Assembly: GCF_001544915.2 (NCBI RefSeq)
Contig: NZ_FCOE02000004.1
Coordinates: 248,001 to 312,000, forward strand
DNA length: 64,000 bases
DNA from: Caballeronia pedi
GTDB lineage: Bacteria > Pseudomonadota > Gammaproteobacteria > Burkholderiales > Burkholderiaceae
Reading direction: 5' to 3'
Positions 7,858-17,634 of this stretch are shown here, in pieces. The notes below the pieces were generated by a model that did no database searches, was not told where the DNA came from, and saw only the letters and a list, made by a program, of their open reading frames with translations. How positions within the stretch are numbered: the stretch's first letter is position 1; every line of letters begins with the position of its first letter. The position numbers and the translations under genes were made by a program.

Positions 7858-10568
7858 GCACTGTCTTCGATAATCATCAGCGGATCTTGGAGGCGCTCTC
7901 TTTCATCCCGCCGGACGTTGACCGTGACACGTGGTTTCGCGTTGCTGCTGCCATCAAGCATGAGGAAGGCGATGGCGGCTTCGAGACATTCGACACGTGG
8001 AGTCAGGGTAGCCCGAATTACGCTGCAGCCGACACCCGCGATACGTGGCGCTCGATCAATCCGAATGGCGGCATCACGATCGGCACGTTGTTCGCGATCG
8101 CTAAGAAATACGGATTTAATCCGCGTTCGAAATCGGGAACGGTGATCGATCCGACGGAGGTCGAGCGTCGTCGCGCCGAGCGAGATGCTCGCGTGGCGCA
8201 CGAGTCGCGGCAGCGAGCGGTGGCGCGCAAGCACGCCGCAACGCTTGCGCTTGCCGTCATCGAGAAGGCGTCGCCCGCGCGAGATGACCATCCTTATCTG
8301 AAGCGCAAGGGTCTAGCAGCGGCGACGACCCTTCGCGAACTCGACATTAAGGGGCTTGAAAAGCTTATTGGTTACCGTCCACAGTCCAGTGGCGTGCAGC
8401 TTGAAGGGCGGATCCTCATCGCGCCGGTGATGATCGACGGCGCGATCACCACCGTCGAGATGATCGATGAATCTGGGCGCAAGTCCGCCTTGGCGAACGG
8501 TGAGAAAGCGGGCGGCTGTTGGTTTGCATGCTCCCCATCGAATGAATGCGAGCGCCTCCTCATCGCCGAAGGTGTCGCGACGGCGCTATCAGCCTATCTG
8601 TGCACGGGCCACCCGACGGTGGCCGCGCTCTCGGCGGGCAACCTGACGAAGGCTGCTCAGGCGATGCAGACTGCCCATCCGAACGTCGAAATCACCGTCC
8701 TCGGCGACCTCGGAAACGGGCAACAAAAGGCGATCGAAGCGGCGCGAGCCGTCGCGGGCGCCGTCGCCTTGCCCGAGTTCGGCGACGAACGCGGTGAGGA
8801 GGATACCGACTTCAACGACATGCACGTGCGGTTCGGGGCGGCCGCTGTTGCTGCACAGATCGCGGCCGCCACGTCTCCCGTCGACGGCGATCAGCCCGAC
8901 AAGGATTGTGTGCCCCGCGGCTTTACAGTGACCGAACGCGGTGTCTTTTATAAGGATGATGACGGAATGCCGCACTGGATTTGCTCGCCGCTTCACGTTC
9001 GTGCACTGGTGCGCGATCGTGCCTCGGAGAATTGGGGGCGACTACTAGAATGGAAGGACGCTGACGATCACCCTCATGTCTGGGCCATGCCGATGGAAAT
9101 GTTGCGTTCAGACGGTGCGGACATGCGCGGCGAGCTCGCTCGGTTGGGGCTGGACATCTCCCCTAGTTTCCGCGCGCGCAACAAGCTGACGGAATACGTG
9201 ACGACAGCCAAACCAAAAGCTCGTGGGCGGTGCGTCACGCGCACCGGCTGGCACAACGGCGCGTTCGTATTTCCGGACCGGACGATCGGCGAGTCAGACG
9301 AGCGCGTGATCTTCCAATCGGAAGTCGTGATGCGCACGTATTCGCAAGCCGGCACACTGGAGGACTGGAAGCGCGACGTTGCGGCTTACTGCTCGGGCAA
9401 CTCCCGGATGCTCGTTGCCGTGTCGACCGCGTTCGCGGGAATGATGCTGGCGTACTCGGGACAAGAATCGGGTGGGCTGAACATCGTCGGCGATTCGTCG
9501 ACGGGCAAGACGACGGCGCTTCGAGCGGCGTGTAGCGTCTACGGCGGTCCCGACTATATGCAGCGGTGGCGTGCGACGTCGAATGGCCTCGAAGGTCTTG
9601 CAGCACTTCATAACGATACGCTGCTCGTGCTCGACGAGCTGGCGCAAGTCGATCCGCGCGAAGCGGGCGAGATCGCCTACATGCTAGCAAACGGCACTGG
9701 AAAGGCACGCGCGGGGCGAACCGGCTCGGCGCGGGCCAGGCAATCGTGGCGGCTGCTGTTCCTGTCGGCCGGTGAGATCGGGCTCGCGCAACACATGCAG
9801 GCTGGGGGCAAGAAGGCCAAGGCGGGTCAGGAGGTACGGTTGGTCGAGATCCCGGCCGATGCGGGTCAGGGCTTCGGTCTCTTCGAAACGCTGCACGGGC
9901 AAGCCGGCGGCGCGCAGCTCTCGGCGTTGATCAACGAGGGCTGCGCCCGTAGTTACGGCGTGGCGGCGATCGAAATGCTCAAGGCGCTAGCGAAGGAGCC
10001 GGATGTGATCGAACAGTACCTGCGTCAGGAGACCGCGACGTTCCTTGCCGAGCACTTACCGGCTGACGCTAATGGCCAGGCACATCGCGTGTGTCAGCGG
10101 CTCGCCCTCATCGGACTGGCAGGCGAGTACGCGACGGATCGCGGAATCACTGGATGGCACACCGGTGAAGCACTCGCAGCGGCGGCGGCGTGTTTCCGAG
10201 CATGGTTAGAGAATCGAGGCGGCGCAGGCAATCACGAGCACGCTGCAATCCTCTCGCACGTAAAGGCATTCTTCGAGGCCCACGAAGAATCGCGATTCAC
10301 CGACCTCAATGATGTTTCGGACCGTCCAACCATTAATCGCGCCGGGTTTAGGCGCGCAGTTGATGGAGCTTCGGAATACCTTGTCTTCCCGGAAGTTTTT
10401 AAGCGCGAGGTATCTCAAGGCTTTGATCCGAAAAGCGCTGCCAAAGTGCTTGTGGATGCGGGTTGGATCCGCGGTTCGCCCGACGGGAAGTATCAACGAG
10501 TAGAGCGCATTCCGGGGAAAGGGACCACACGCGTCTATGTATTCACTTCCCGCGTCTGGTCTTCGTAA
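7854..10568 (+). CDS. TOPRIM / DUF927 primase-helicase
   Basis: A 904-residue replication protein. Order: a PriCT-2-like region (residues about 10-85, SFIPPDVDRDTWFRVAAAIKHE), a zinc-less linker, a TOPRIM domain (about 230-320: LLIAEGVATALS with the conserved Glu, and VLGDLGN as the acidic motif), then a DUF927 SF3-like ATPase with Walker A GDSSTGKTT (near 545) and Walker B LLVLDELAQVD (near 590). Such proteins prime and unwind DNA for P4-like satellites and integrative elements. The GGAGGGCGG ribosome site and ATGA overlap couple it to the preceding gene. The iterons just downstream are its likely origin targets. Full length and apparently intact. Confidence 0.92.
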   Translation: MSTVFDNHQRILEALSFIPPDVDRDTWFRVAAAIKHEEGDGGFETFDTWSQGSPNYAAADTRDTWRSINPNGGITIGTLFAIAKKYGFNPRSKSGTVIDPTEVERRRAERDARVAHESRQRAVARKHAATLALAVIEKASPARDDHPYLKRKGLAAATTLRELDIKGLEKLIGYRPQSSGVQLEGRILIAPVMIDGAITTVEMIDESGRKSALANGEKAGGCWFACSPSNECERLLIAEGVATALSAYLCTGHPTVAALSAGNLTKAAQAMQTAHPNVEITVLGDLGNGQQKAIEAARAVAGAVALPEFGDERGEEDTDFNDMHVRFGAAAVAAQIAAATSPVDGDQPDKDCVPRGFTVTERGVFYKDDDGMPHWICSPLHVRALVRDRASENWGRLLEWKDADDHPHVWAMPMEMLRSDGADMRGELARLGLDISPSFRARNKLTEYVTTAKPKARGRCVTRTGWHNGAFVFPDRTIGESDERVIFQSEVVMRTYSQAGTLEDWKRDVAAYCSGNSRMLVAVSTAFAGMMLAYSGQESGGLNIVGDSSTGKTTALRAACSVYGGPDYMQRWRATSNGLEGLAALHNDTLLVLDELAQVDPREAGEIAYMLANGTGKARAGRTGSARARQSWRLLFLSAGEIGLAQHMQAGGKKAKAGQEVRLVEIPADAGQGFGLFETLHGQAGGAQLSALINEGCARSYGVAAIEMLKALAKEPDVIEQYLRQETATFLAEHLPADANGQAHRVCQRLALIGLAGEYATDRGITGWHTGEALAAAAACFRAWLENRGGAGNHEHAAILSHVKAFFEAHEESRFTDLNDVSDRPTINRAGFRRAVDGASEYLVFPEVFKREVSQGFDPKSAAKVLVDAGWIRGSPDGKYQRVERIPGKGTTRVYVFTSRVWSS

Positions 10569-10595
10569 CGCATCTCTCGCGATCATCGAAAAGTC

Positions 10596-10832
10596 GGTGT
10601 AACTGGTGTAGCAGGTGTAACGCATCCTCGAAAGCCCTGTCGCGTAAGCCTTTCTGCGTTACACCAGCTACGCAATCGCGTTACACCGTTACACCGACAC
10701 CTGCCCCCATGCTAGACCGTGTTACACCTGGAGGTGTAACACGCAATCGGTGTAACGCAATCGGTGTAACGCGGAGAGTCTTGCCCAGCTTGGGTTTGCG
10801 GCTAACGTTACACCTGCTACACCTGTTACACC
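10596..10832. repeat. GGTGTAAC iteron field, probable replication origin
   Basis: Eleven exact copies of GGTGTAAC or its complement: plus at 10596, 10614, 10733, 10749 and 10763; minus at 10658, 10680, 10688, 10721, 10807 and 10825. Two one-base variants lie at 10605 (GGTGTAGC) and 10816 (GCTACACC). The triple at 10596-10621 recurs in inverted order at 10807-10832 with one mismatch, GCAATCGGTGTAAC is repeated twice in tandem (10743-10770), and 10719-10742 is a palindrome. This parallels the P4 ori/crr iterons bound by its alpha primase. Position right after the primase gene supports an origin. Confidence 0.8.
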
Positions 10833-10885
10833 AAAATTGTGTGGCGGGTAGAACTGCGAGTGCGAGCCAGCGGAGGTCGCGAACA

Positions 10886-10905
10886 GCGTAACAGCCGTAA
10901 CAGCG
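10886..10905 (+). repeat. GTAACAG direct repeats beside an A-tract
   Basis: GCGTAACAG and CCGTAACAG follow each other directly, and a run of eight or more A residues starts just after, near 10907. The TAAC core matches the iterons upstream but the flank differs (CAG instead of GGTG), like the second cluster at 11715. The A-tract could be a duplex-opening element. Confidence 0.5.
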
Positions 10906-11714
10906 GAAAAAAAACGGATGCGTAATAGTTTTTTGGAAGTGCATCATAGCGCTGGGCAGTTGAATCGGCCCGCGCGGAACTTGGTTGCCATGTGGCTTTG
11001 TGTTTTGTGCATGACTAAGCACGGTGGTTCGGCGTATGTTGAGAAGCGGATGTTCGAAATAGTGGGGCGATCATTGCACCGGCCAATTCGTAAAGTGAGC
11101 GAAGTTATCTCGGATATACGGAGAGTCCCGCGCTTTTAGCCAAACTGCGTATGCGCCCGCTAGAAAGTTGAAGATTAATAATATTGCGGCTAGAGTCTTG
11201 AGGAATTTCATGCCAATCATAGTAACTTTGGTTTGGTAGTATTGGAGATATAATCATCGCCTCTCGATATCAGAGGTCTGTACGTAATACGGAGGTCGTC
11301 TCTCTTTATGACAGGTGCTATTAGACAAGAAGCCGGGCTGCTCGCAAATCTGACTTGTCCTGAAAATGAACGCATTTCGTTCCTGAGATGATTCCTTCGG
11401 ACTTAGGTTGGCTGATGATGCTCTCGGAGCCTGGAGGAGTGCCGACCTCGCTGCGCATTGCGAGCGTCGCAAAACCTACGCGGAATCGGTTTTGAGGTAG
11501 GCGAAACGCCCACCTTGCGGAGATATGTGAAACGGGTTCTGCTAAATGCTGGGCAGACCCTCTGTGGTTCATGCTGTGGCCGAAAGCTTGGCCGCTGCTC
11601 TACCCCCAACGAGGGTTGAACGAGACACTCATCTCGAGTGGCGACGGAAACGAAATGGGCGACTGAACCGACGTCCCTTTTTCTTATACGTAGTGGCGAG
11701 AAAGTGGCGATGCA
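10906..11714. other. Noncoding gap between the two repeat clusters
   Basis: About 800 bases with no convincing gene on either strand; the short frames present are unlike proteins. Composition is mixed and locally A+T-rich near 11150-11250. In P4 the origin and the crr repeat cluster are likewise separated, so this may be spacer within the replication region. Confidence 0.4.
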
Positions 11715-11812
11715 CTGTTACAGCTCTCCGCTGTTACGCTTGCGCAGTTACGCGCGAAGCCCGGCCCAGCAAGGGTTCAAGGAATTCTGTAACAGCGTTA
11801 CTGCTGTAACAG
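11715..11812. repeat. Second repeat cluster, CTGTAAC/GTTACAG type
   Basis: CTGTTAC at 11715 and 11731, CAGTTAC at 11745, CTGTAACAG at 11787 and 11804, and GCGTTACTG at 11796 lie within 100 bases in both orientations. They share the TGTAAC core with the 10.6-10.8 kb iterons. They lie about 900 bases from the first cluster, just before the end of the convergent membrane protein gene. Confidence 0.6.
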
Positions 11813-11854
11813 CGAAAAATATAGATGACTGAGACCTTTCCGGGACCGACTCGT

Positions 11855-12679
11855 CTAGGCTCTGGGATCCGGTGCAGATTCGGCTGCCAACGGGGCGTGC
11901 GCGACTTCCTTGGGACCCTCGCCCCACCACTTACCGATTTCGACAGAAATCTTCGTCAGACGCAGCGCCAACGCAGAGGCAAGCAGCACCGCTCCCACTT
12001 GCTTCATCGTGTCATCAGGCTCTTTGATCGGAGATTTTTGTTGCGACGGCAGGTAGTTCAGCGCTCGAACGGCCTCCTCTCCATTTTTGAGCCACTCTCG
12101 AACACTCCATGGGAGGTTGGGAAGCGTGAGTCCATATTTGACGATGTCGTCGAGCGCGCTCAATAACGTTGAAAGGTCGTTCGAGTTACCGACTTCGTTT
12201 CCCTTTTGTGTAGCTTTTGAGATGAGCGAGCGAATTTCGATACAGGCTCTTCCTTGATCATTTGCACGGCACTGGTCGGCTTCTGGACCAGTCAAGCCAA
12301 TCGGCCAGGATTTGATGTCGTTTCGGATGTTCTCCGCAAATTCGGCGTATATCCGCGTCGACTCTTGATTTTCCAAAACGATCGCGCCTACGATGAGCCC
12401 GACGACAGCCGTTGACACGTACAGATAGTCCATTAGCTTGGGCAAATGGGGCGACGCATCTTCCCGACGTGCATAGCAACACCAATGAAACACAACTAGG
12501 CCAACGATAAACGTGGATATGACGATAGCGTAAACGACGCTCACAGATTCGCGATGCTGGCGGTGATACCAAAGCGCCACAATCAAACCGAGGACTGGAA
12601 CGATTACCAGCATACACAACAGCAGGAAGATGGCATCACCCAGTACTCGCTTGGTCATTGGGCGGGCAGGTCCAAGCAT
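11855..12679 (-). CDS. Multi-pass membrane protein of unknown function
   Basis: A 274-residue protein with three clear N-terminal membrane helices (about residues 13-37, 46-70 and 82-103), a long soluble C-terminal part of about 120 residues (TRIYAEFAENIRNDIKSWP ... SVREWLKNGEEAVRALNYL) and a weak fourth hydrophobic helix (about 228-245). It reads toward the element's replication region from its right side, a place where satellites often carry cargo such as phage-interference genes. I do not recognise the family, and the cargo idea is inference. Confidence 0.7.
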   Translation of the reverse strand: MLGPARPMTKRVLGDAIFLLLCMLVIVPVLGLIVALWYHRQHRESVSVVYAIVISTFIVGLVVFHWCCYARREDASPHLPKLMDYLYVSTAVVGLIVGAIVLENQESTRIYAEFAENIRNDIKSWPIGLTGPEADQCRANDQGRACIEIRSLISKATQKGNEVGNSNDLSTLLSALDDIVKYGLTLPNLPWSVREWLKNGEEAVRALNYLPSQQKSPIKEPDDTMKQVGAVLLASALALRLTKISVEIGKWWGEGPKEVAHAPLAAESAPDPRA

Positions 12680-12978
12680 AGCCGTTCCTTTTTACGTGTC
12701 GGATTGATCTAATCCCGTGCGACGGAAGCTTTCAGAAGCATAGGCGAAAGATTGTAGTTTTCAATGCTGCCCGCCAAGCACACCGCATAAATGGTCCCCT
12801 CAGGTTCCGAAGAACCCAGGAGACCATCAGCCCTGTGACTTTTTTTGCTGCTCCGGTTGTCGACCCTAGTGAAATCAGTCACCTACGTCAGTCACCCGCC
12901 AAGCTATGAAAACCGAGAAGACCTCGGTCGGTCCGACGTTTGCTTCTATCGATCGTCCGACAGCTTGCAAAAAATTCA
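12680..12978. other. Noncoding stretch with an imperfect hairpin
   Basis: About 300 bases. ATGGTCCCCT near 12790 and AGGAGACCAT near 12820 form an imperfect inverted repeat followed by CTTTTTTT, possibly a terminator or the remains of a mobile-element end. No protein gene is seen. Confidence 0.35.
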
Positions 12979-13155
12979 TCAACGTTGAGCGAAAGCTTCG
13001 AACGTACGTTGGTCGGTGGTGCCGAAGGCAGTAATAACCTGTAGATGGCCATTAGTCGTTTGAATGGGAATTTCTTGGGAATAGTCAGCGAATTGTTGGC
13101 TTACGCAAGATGACAGACACGCCGCACCGACCAACAAAAGGGTGGTTGCCTTCAT
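12979..13155 (-). CDS. Small predicted lipoprotein
   Basis: A 58-residue frame, start MKATTLLLVGAACLSSC. A basic N terminus and hydrophobic stretch end in a lipobox (LSSC, Cys17), so the mature peptide would be about 42 residues (VSQQFADYSQEIPIQTTNG and onward). GAGG lies four bases before ATG 13155. No family is recognised. It is short enough to be missed by gene callers, but the lipobox and ribosome site support it. Confidence 0.55.
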   Translation of the reverse strand: MKATTLLLVGAACLSSCVSQQFADYSQEIPIQTTNGHLQVITAFGTTDQRTFEAFAQR

Positions 13156-13404
13156 GACCTCGTCTCCAATTTCTCACGTCAAAAGAACGATGGTTCGACC
13201 TTGAGGATTGAATGGCCGGTTTCTGAGGGGATGCGACGCTTGACTGCCTGAGCGATCTACGCGCGAATCACGCTTCCTGGCCGCTCAAGGACGACCACCT
13301 CGGCGAAACGTTCACCCGATGAGGAATAACGAAGCAAGAACTGGAGCGTATAGAAGGCGGGCAGGTCGCATCATGGATGCATCCACTCACGGAGCACAAA
13401 ACTC

Positions 13405-14064
13405 ATGAACGCACCTCACGTTATCGCCGAACCACATATCCTCTATTTAGGGACGCCGGTTGCTTTGGTCAGCACCGTCAACCAAAACGGTACGGACAAT
13501 CTCGCACCGATATCTTCAATATTCTGGTTGGGCTGGCGAGGCGTGCTTGGTATCGCGTCCGGCTCACAGACTACGCGCAACCTAGTTCGCTCCCGCGAAT
13601 GTGTGCTGAATCTTCCGTCCGCCACTGAGGTGGGCGCTGTCGATCGCATCGCACGCACCACGGGCGTTTATCCTGTTCCAGAATTCAGGCGAGCAATGGG
13701 CTACGTCTACGAACCCGACAAATTTGGCCGTGCTGGAATGACGAGGGTGGCATCCGATACGGTAGGCGCCGCACGCGCACTTGAATGTCCGATTCAACTC
13801 GAAGCTGTCGTAGCGGCAGTCCACGGCATCGGCGAAGATAGCGATCAATTGCGCGGCTTCATCAGCTTAATCGAGGTGCGAATCCAACGCGTTCACGTTC
13901 ATCCCGATCTGCTTGTGGAAGGTCATGCGAATCGGATCGATCCGGACAAGTGGTCACCGTTGATCATGAGTTTCCAAAAGTTTTATGGGCTTAGCGGCCA
14001 GGTGCACCCGTCCCGACTCGCAGAAATACCGGAACGCGCGTACGAGCCGCTATCCAAGGTGTGA
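13405..14064 (+). CDS. Flavin reductase-like FMN-binding protein
   Basis: A 219-residue cytoplasmic protein of the flavin reductase (DIM6/NTAB-like) family. The N-terminal half carries the family's split-barrel pattern: PVALVSTVNQNGTDNLAPISSIFWLGWRGVLGIASGSQTTRNLVRSRECVLNLPS, corresponding to FMN phosphate and isoalloxazine contacts, and the C-terminal half contains the ECPIQLEAVV strand typical of the family. It probably binds FMN and acts as an NAD(P)H flavin or nitro/quinone-type reductase; the substrate cannot be told. No operon partner is adjacent. ATG 13405 begins the conserved domain. Confidence 0.8.
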   Translation: MNAPHVIAEPHILYLGTPVALVSTVNQNGTDNLAPISSIFWLGWRGVLGIASGSQTTRNLVRSRECVLNLPSATEVGAVDRIARTTGVYPVPEFRRAMGYVYEPDKFGRAGMTRVASDTVGAARALECPIQLEAVVAAVHGIGEDSDQLRGFISLIEVRIQRVHVHPDLLVEGHANRIDPDKWSPLIMSFQKFYGLSGQVHPSRLAEIPERAYEPLSKV

Positions 14065-15113
14065 TCCCAACCGTCTAGGACGCTTGCGCTTCAGCTCTGG
14101 CGCGAGCTTTCTCGTTATGAATTACCTCGCGCACTGGGAACGGCTCTCGAAGGTTTGTTTAGCGTTATCGACCGGCCGCTTCCAGCCGGTTGGCGAAGAT
14201 GGCAAGCGCGGCAACATCAATGAGCCGATCGAACTCGCGATCATCAACTGAGTAGATCGCTATACGCTTGCGATCGACGCCATAAACCGTGTGCCGCGCG
14301 TCGGCAACATCGCCGCGCATACAAAAGAACAATTAAGAAAACACCAGATCGAGGCGGTAGGCTATGCGCACGAAGAGGGCGTCGACCGCACGACATCCGC
14401 ACCTGTCCATGGGGTGGTACCACCGTAGACTCTTGATATCCCCGACTTTCGCCTCAGGGTAGCCAAAGCCAACTGGCCAAAAACCTGAAAACCGTCCGTC
14501 AGGTTGAAACGTGAGTGCAGGCGACCAAACTGATGAGCACTATGAGCATCGCCGGCCGAAAGACAGGTGTATTGGCGCGTTGGCGGTATTCGATGTGCGC
14601 GTCGCGTGCAATGCAACAGTCAAGTTACCAGTTCGGCGTATAGAAGGAGCTCGTCTCGTGGGCTCGTCGTCACCGCTTCTGACAACGGTATCAGCGACAG
14701 ACTCGCCAAAAATCTCCGGCACACCGCTCGCGTCTCGTGGTTGTCCTAAATGGCCGTAGCTATGAACCGGCCCGTGCCCTAATAGGAACCACATCAGGAG
14801 ACTGCTAATTAGATCGTTGGACGTCATCTATGTGAGGGTGAAAGAAGAGTTCTAGGAAATTTACGGCATACCAAGCAGTGGGGGCAATCAGACACTGTCC
14901 AGGAAAGGATCGAACTGGTCGCAGTGCGAACGCAGTCGTCGTAGACGGAGGACCAAAGGGCTTCGCTCATCCGGTATCCGTTGATACATGGTGGATTCGG
15001 ACTTGTTGTTGGTCAATTCCGTACCGGTCTGATTCTCAGGCCAGGGGTGTCGGCGTTAATCTCCACCCTCTTACCGGCGCAAACGCGATACACGCATGTT
15101 GGAGGGTAACGCA
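14065..15113. other. One-kilobase stretch without a convincing gene
   Basis: Several open frames exist, for example minus strand 14540-14827 (95 codons, beginning MTSNDLISSLLMWFLLGHG, a possible short membrane helix) and plus strand ending at 14251, but none has a recognisable domain or good start signal. The mixed strands and broken frames suggest decayed genes. A GGAGGG ribosome site for the following gene lies at 15101. Confidence 0.4.
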
Positions 15114-16751
15114 GTGAATGAACGTTCATCTCAATCGGAAGGCACACGGTCTCGCGACAAGAGCCAATGCATGAGCGACGACGGGCGGTTCTACCTTGTG
15201 GGAGGGGGCATAGCATCTCTGGCTGCGGCCGCATTCCTGATCCGCGATGCGAAGGTTCCCGGCCATCTGATCTCGATCTTCGAGGAGCTCAATAAGCTGG
15301 GAGGAAGCTTAGATGGAGGAGGTACGCCAGACGATGGATACATCATTCGGGGTGGCCGAATGCTGGAGAGCAGGTACAGTTGTACTTACGATCTATTTGA
15401 TTCCATTCCTACAACGGATGGTCGCACGACTGTAACGAAAGAAATCTTCAGCTGGAACGCTAACGCTCGGACGCATTCGAAGTCACGGCTTGTAAGGGAC
15501 GGTAAGCGTCAAGAATCGCCTGCATATGGTCTCGCGCGCAAACATCTCGCAACCATCGCGCGTCTCGCGGTTGAACCGGAATCGCTACTAGACGCTAGTC
15601 GCATCGACGACCACTTCGACCAAAGTTTCTTTGAGACGAATTTCTGGGTCATCTGGGCGACAACATTCGCTTTCCAGCCTTGGCACAGCGCCGTAGAGTT
15701 CCGGCGATATCTGTTGCGCTTTGCGCACATGACGCCCGGACTCAATCGTCTAGATGGAATCATGCGAACCGTCTTCAATCAATACGATTCGATGGTGGTG
15801 CCACTAAAAAAATGGCTAGGTGAGCGTGGTGTTAATTTCCGACACAACACTAAGGTTGTAGATTTACATTTCGACGAGACAGACCCAGAAGCGAGGTGCG
15901 TCTCCGGGCTCGCATGCGAAACTGGCGGCATCAAGAGCGTAGTTCCTGTGCAACGTAACGATGTAGTGCTCGTAACGCTGGGATCCATGACGGCTAGCTC
16001 TTCTTTCGGGACGACATGTCGACGGCCAAAGCTCGAATTACATGAAGGATCTGGCGCCTGGGAGCTTTGGAAGAATATTGCCGCGGGTCGTCCCAAGTTC
16101 GGGAACCCATCGACGTTCGCTGATCATGTCAATGAGTCGAAGTGGCTGTCGTTCACCGCGACGCTGCATGATCCAACCTTCTTCGAACTAATTCGCAATC
16201 TGACGGGGAACGTCCCTGGAGAAGGTGGTTTGATAACGTTTTCAGAATCGAACTGGTTGGCCTCGATCGTCCTCCCACACCAGCCCCATTTTGTAGGACA
16301 ACCTCGCGACGTTCAGGTCTTCTGGGGCTATGGGCTCTTCGTCGACCGTCCAGGTAACTATGTTGAGAAGGCAATGGCTGAGTGCACTGGGCGAGAGATC
16401 CTGACAGAGATACTAGGACATTTACGAGTCGAAGAGAGTGCAGCGCGAATCCTTGATGACGCGATTTGCATCCCGTGCCTGATGCCTTACATAACGAGTC
16501 AATTTCTGGCCCGACGCCGAGGCGATCGACCACAAATAATCCCTGAGGGATGGGCCAACCTGGCTTTCATAGGACAGTTTTGCGAAGTGCCCGACGACGT
16601 CGTGTTCACAGTCGAATATTCGATTCGCTCTGCGCAAGCGGCGGTCTATAGGCTTCTCGGCATCGACCGATCGCCGCCTGCTATTCACTCTGGAAAGCAT
16701 GACGTGCGCGGTCTTTACCGCGCGATGGAAGCTCTGGTCAAGAGTAACTAG
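15114..16751 (+). CDS. ohyA: Oleate hydratase family (MCRA) flavoprotein
   Basis: A 545-residue FAD protein related to oleate hydratases, which add water to the 9-10 double bond of unsaturated fatty acids. A Rossmann FAD motif FYLVGGGIASLAAAAFLI opens the domain, followed by FEELNKLGGSLDG, the family's GYIIRGGR ... DLFDSIP block, AFQPWHSAVEFRRYLLRFAHM, and a C-terminal FVGQFCEVP-like segment (FIGQFCEVPDDVVFTVEYSIRSAQ). The family norm RGGRE appears here as RGGRM, so the acidic residue usually after Arg is displaced. GTG 15114 is preferred because GGAGGG lies 7 bases upstream; ATG 15096 is in frame. It stands alone. Confidence 0.85.
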   Translation: MNERSSQSEGTRSRDKSQCMSDDGRFYLVGGGIASLAAAAFLIRDAKVPGHLISIFEELNKLGGSLDGGGTPDDGYIIRGGRMLESRYSCTYDLFDSIPTTDGRTTVTKEIFSWNANARTHSKSRLVRDGKRQESPAYGLARKHLATIARLAVEPESLLDASRIDDHFDQSFFETNFWVIWATTFAFQPWHSAVEFRRYLLRFAHMTPGLNRLDGIMRTVFNQYDSMVVPLKKWLGERGVNFRHNTKVVDLHFDETDPEARCVSGLACETGGIKSVVPVQRNDVVLVTLGSMTASSSFGTTCRRPKLELHEGSGAWELWKNIAAGRPKFGNPSTFADHVNESKWLSFTATLHDPTFFELIRNLTGNVPGEGGLITFSESNWLASIVLPHQPHFVGQPRDVQVFWGYGLFVDRPGNYVEKAMAECTGREILTEILGHLRVEESAARILDDAICIPCLMPYITSQFLARRRGDRPQIIPEGWANLAFIGQFCEVPDDVVFTVEYSIRSAQAAVYRLLGIDRSPPAIHSGKHDVRGLYRAMEALVKSN

Positions 16752-17053
16752 GTTGATGCGGTCTCTGCGCTCAGTCCATGGGCGCCAGAGCTGTAAGCGC
16801 CTCTGGTTTGTGTGACCAAGCCCTTAGACAATCTACGTGCCAATCACGTGATCCGACTGCACTGGCCTGAGACGCGGTAGACCTCGGCATGTGTCATCTA
16901 GACGCCAGTGTTCTCGGCGCTGGGAACGAACAAGAGTTTGCGCATGAGATTCCGAACCGTACCAAGTCGACGGCGAGTCGTCGTCGGCGACCCGCGTAAA
17001 GAAAGAAGCCAATTCGGCGGACATCATCTTTTTCCAATAAATAAGGGGTATGA
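16752..17053. other. Noncoding stretch
   Basis: About 300 bases with no frame resembling a protein. AAGGGGTATGA just before 17054 is the ribosome site for the next gene. Nothing else is seen. Confidence 0.4.
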
Positions 17054-17377
17054 ATGCAAGCTGTAAATTGCATGCGCAGGACGATAGTCTTAGCTTCATG
17101 CATTGGAGTTACGTGTGCACTTTTTCCGACAGTAGAAGCTGCGGGAATTCAAGATTTCGCACGGACAAATCTTATTATTGCGCCTGCGTCTGAAGGAGTT
17201 AGCAAAATCCGAGGCAAGCGGCGCGATAAGGAACGCGACCGGTCAAGACCTTCCAAACGTGAACATTGGCTGATCAGACCAGGAGAGGCTGCGGTTAAAG
17301 CGTCGCGTCCCGACAAGTTTCGTCAACGAAGTCGATCGAGAGATCGCGACGCCCACCTCGAATTGATCACAGGCTGA
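17054..17377 (+). CDS. Small secreted basic protein
   Basis: A 107-residue protein with a plausible signal peptide (MQAVNCMRRTIVLASCIGVTCALFPTVEAA, cleavage near residue 30). The mature part is strongly basic, full of Arg/Lys/Asp (KIRGKRRDKERDRSRPSKREH, RQRSRSRDRD), low in complexity and probably disordered. A good ribosome site precedes ATG 17054. It precedes the adhesin gene on the same strand by about 260 bases. No family is recognised. Confidence 0.5.
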   Translation: MQAVNCMRRTIVLASCIGVTCALFPTVEAAGIQDFARTNLIIAPASEGVSKIRGKRRDKERDRSRPSKREHWLIRPGEAAVKASRPDKFRQRSRSRDRDAHLELITG

Positions 17378-17634
17378 CGGCAACGCGCCAGTGAGATTGA
17401 GCTAAGGCGCTACGCAGGAAAAAGTCTGCCGAAAGCACGGCTAGTCTTTGATCTGCCGCCGGCTTGCCAATCCCATCGGATCGGAGCAGTCGTCAGACTC
17501 ATTTACTTGGACGCAATTTAAGTGGCCAAGATGCGAAGGCAAGCAAATACGGATCCAAATACCTGCCGCTCATCACAGCGGTGTTGAGGTCTGGTCGCCA
17601 TGTTTGAGCGTTTTGATTTTATTTCGGTAAATCG

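Noticed and set aside
10596-10832. CRISPR array
   Set aside because: Repeats are only 8 bases, in both orientations, with irregular spacing and no uniform spacers.
14540-14827. Minus-strand gene of 95 codons
   Set aside because: One possible membrane helix but no ribosome site, domain or conserved segment that I can recognise.
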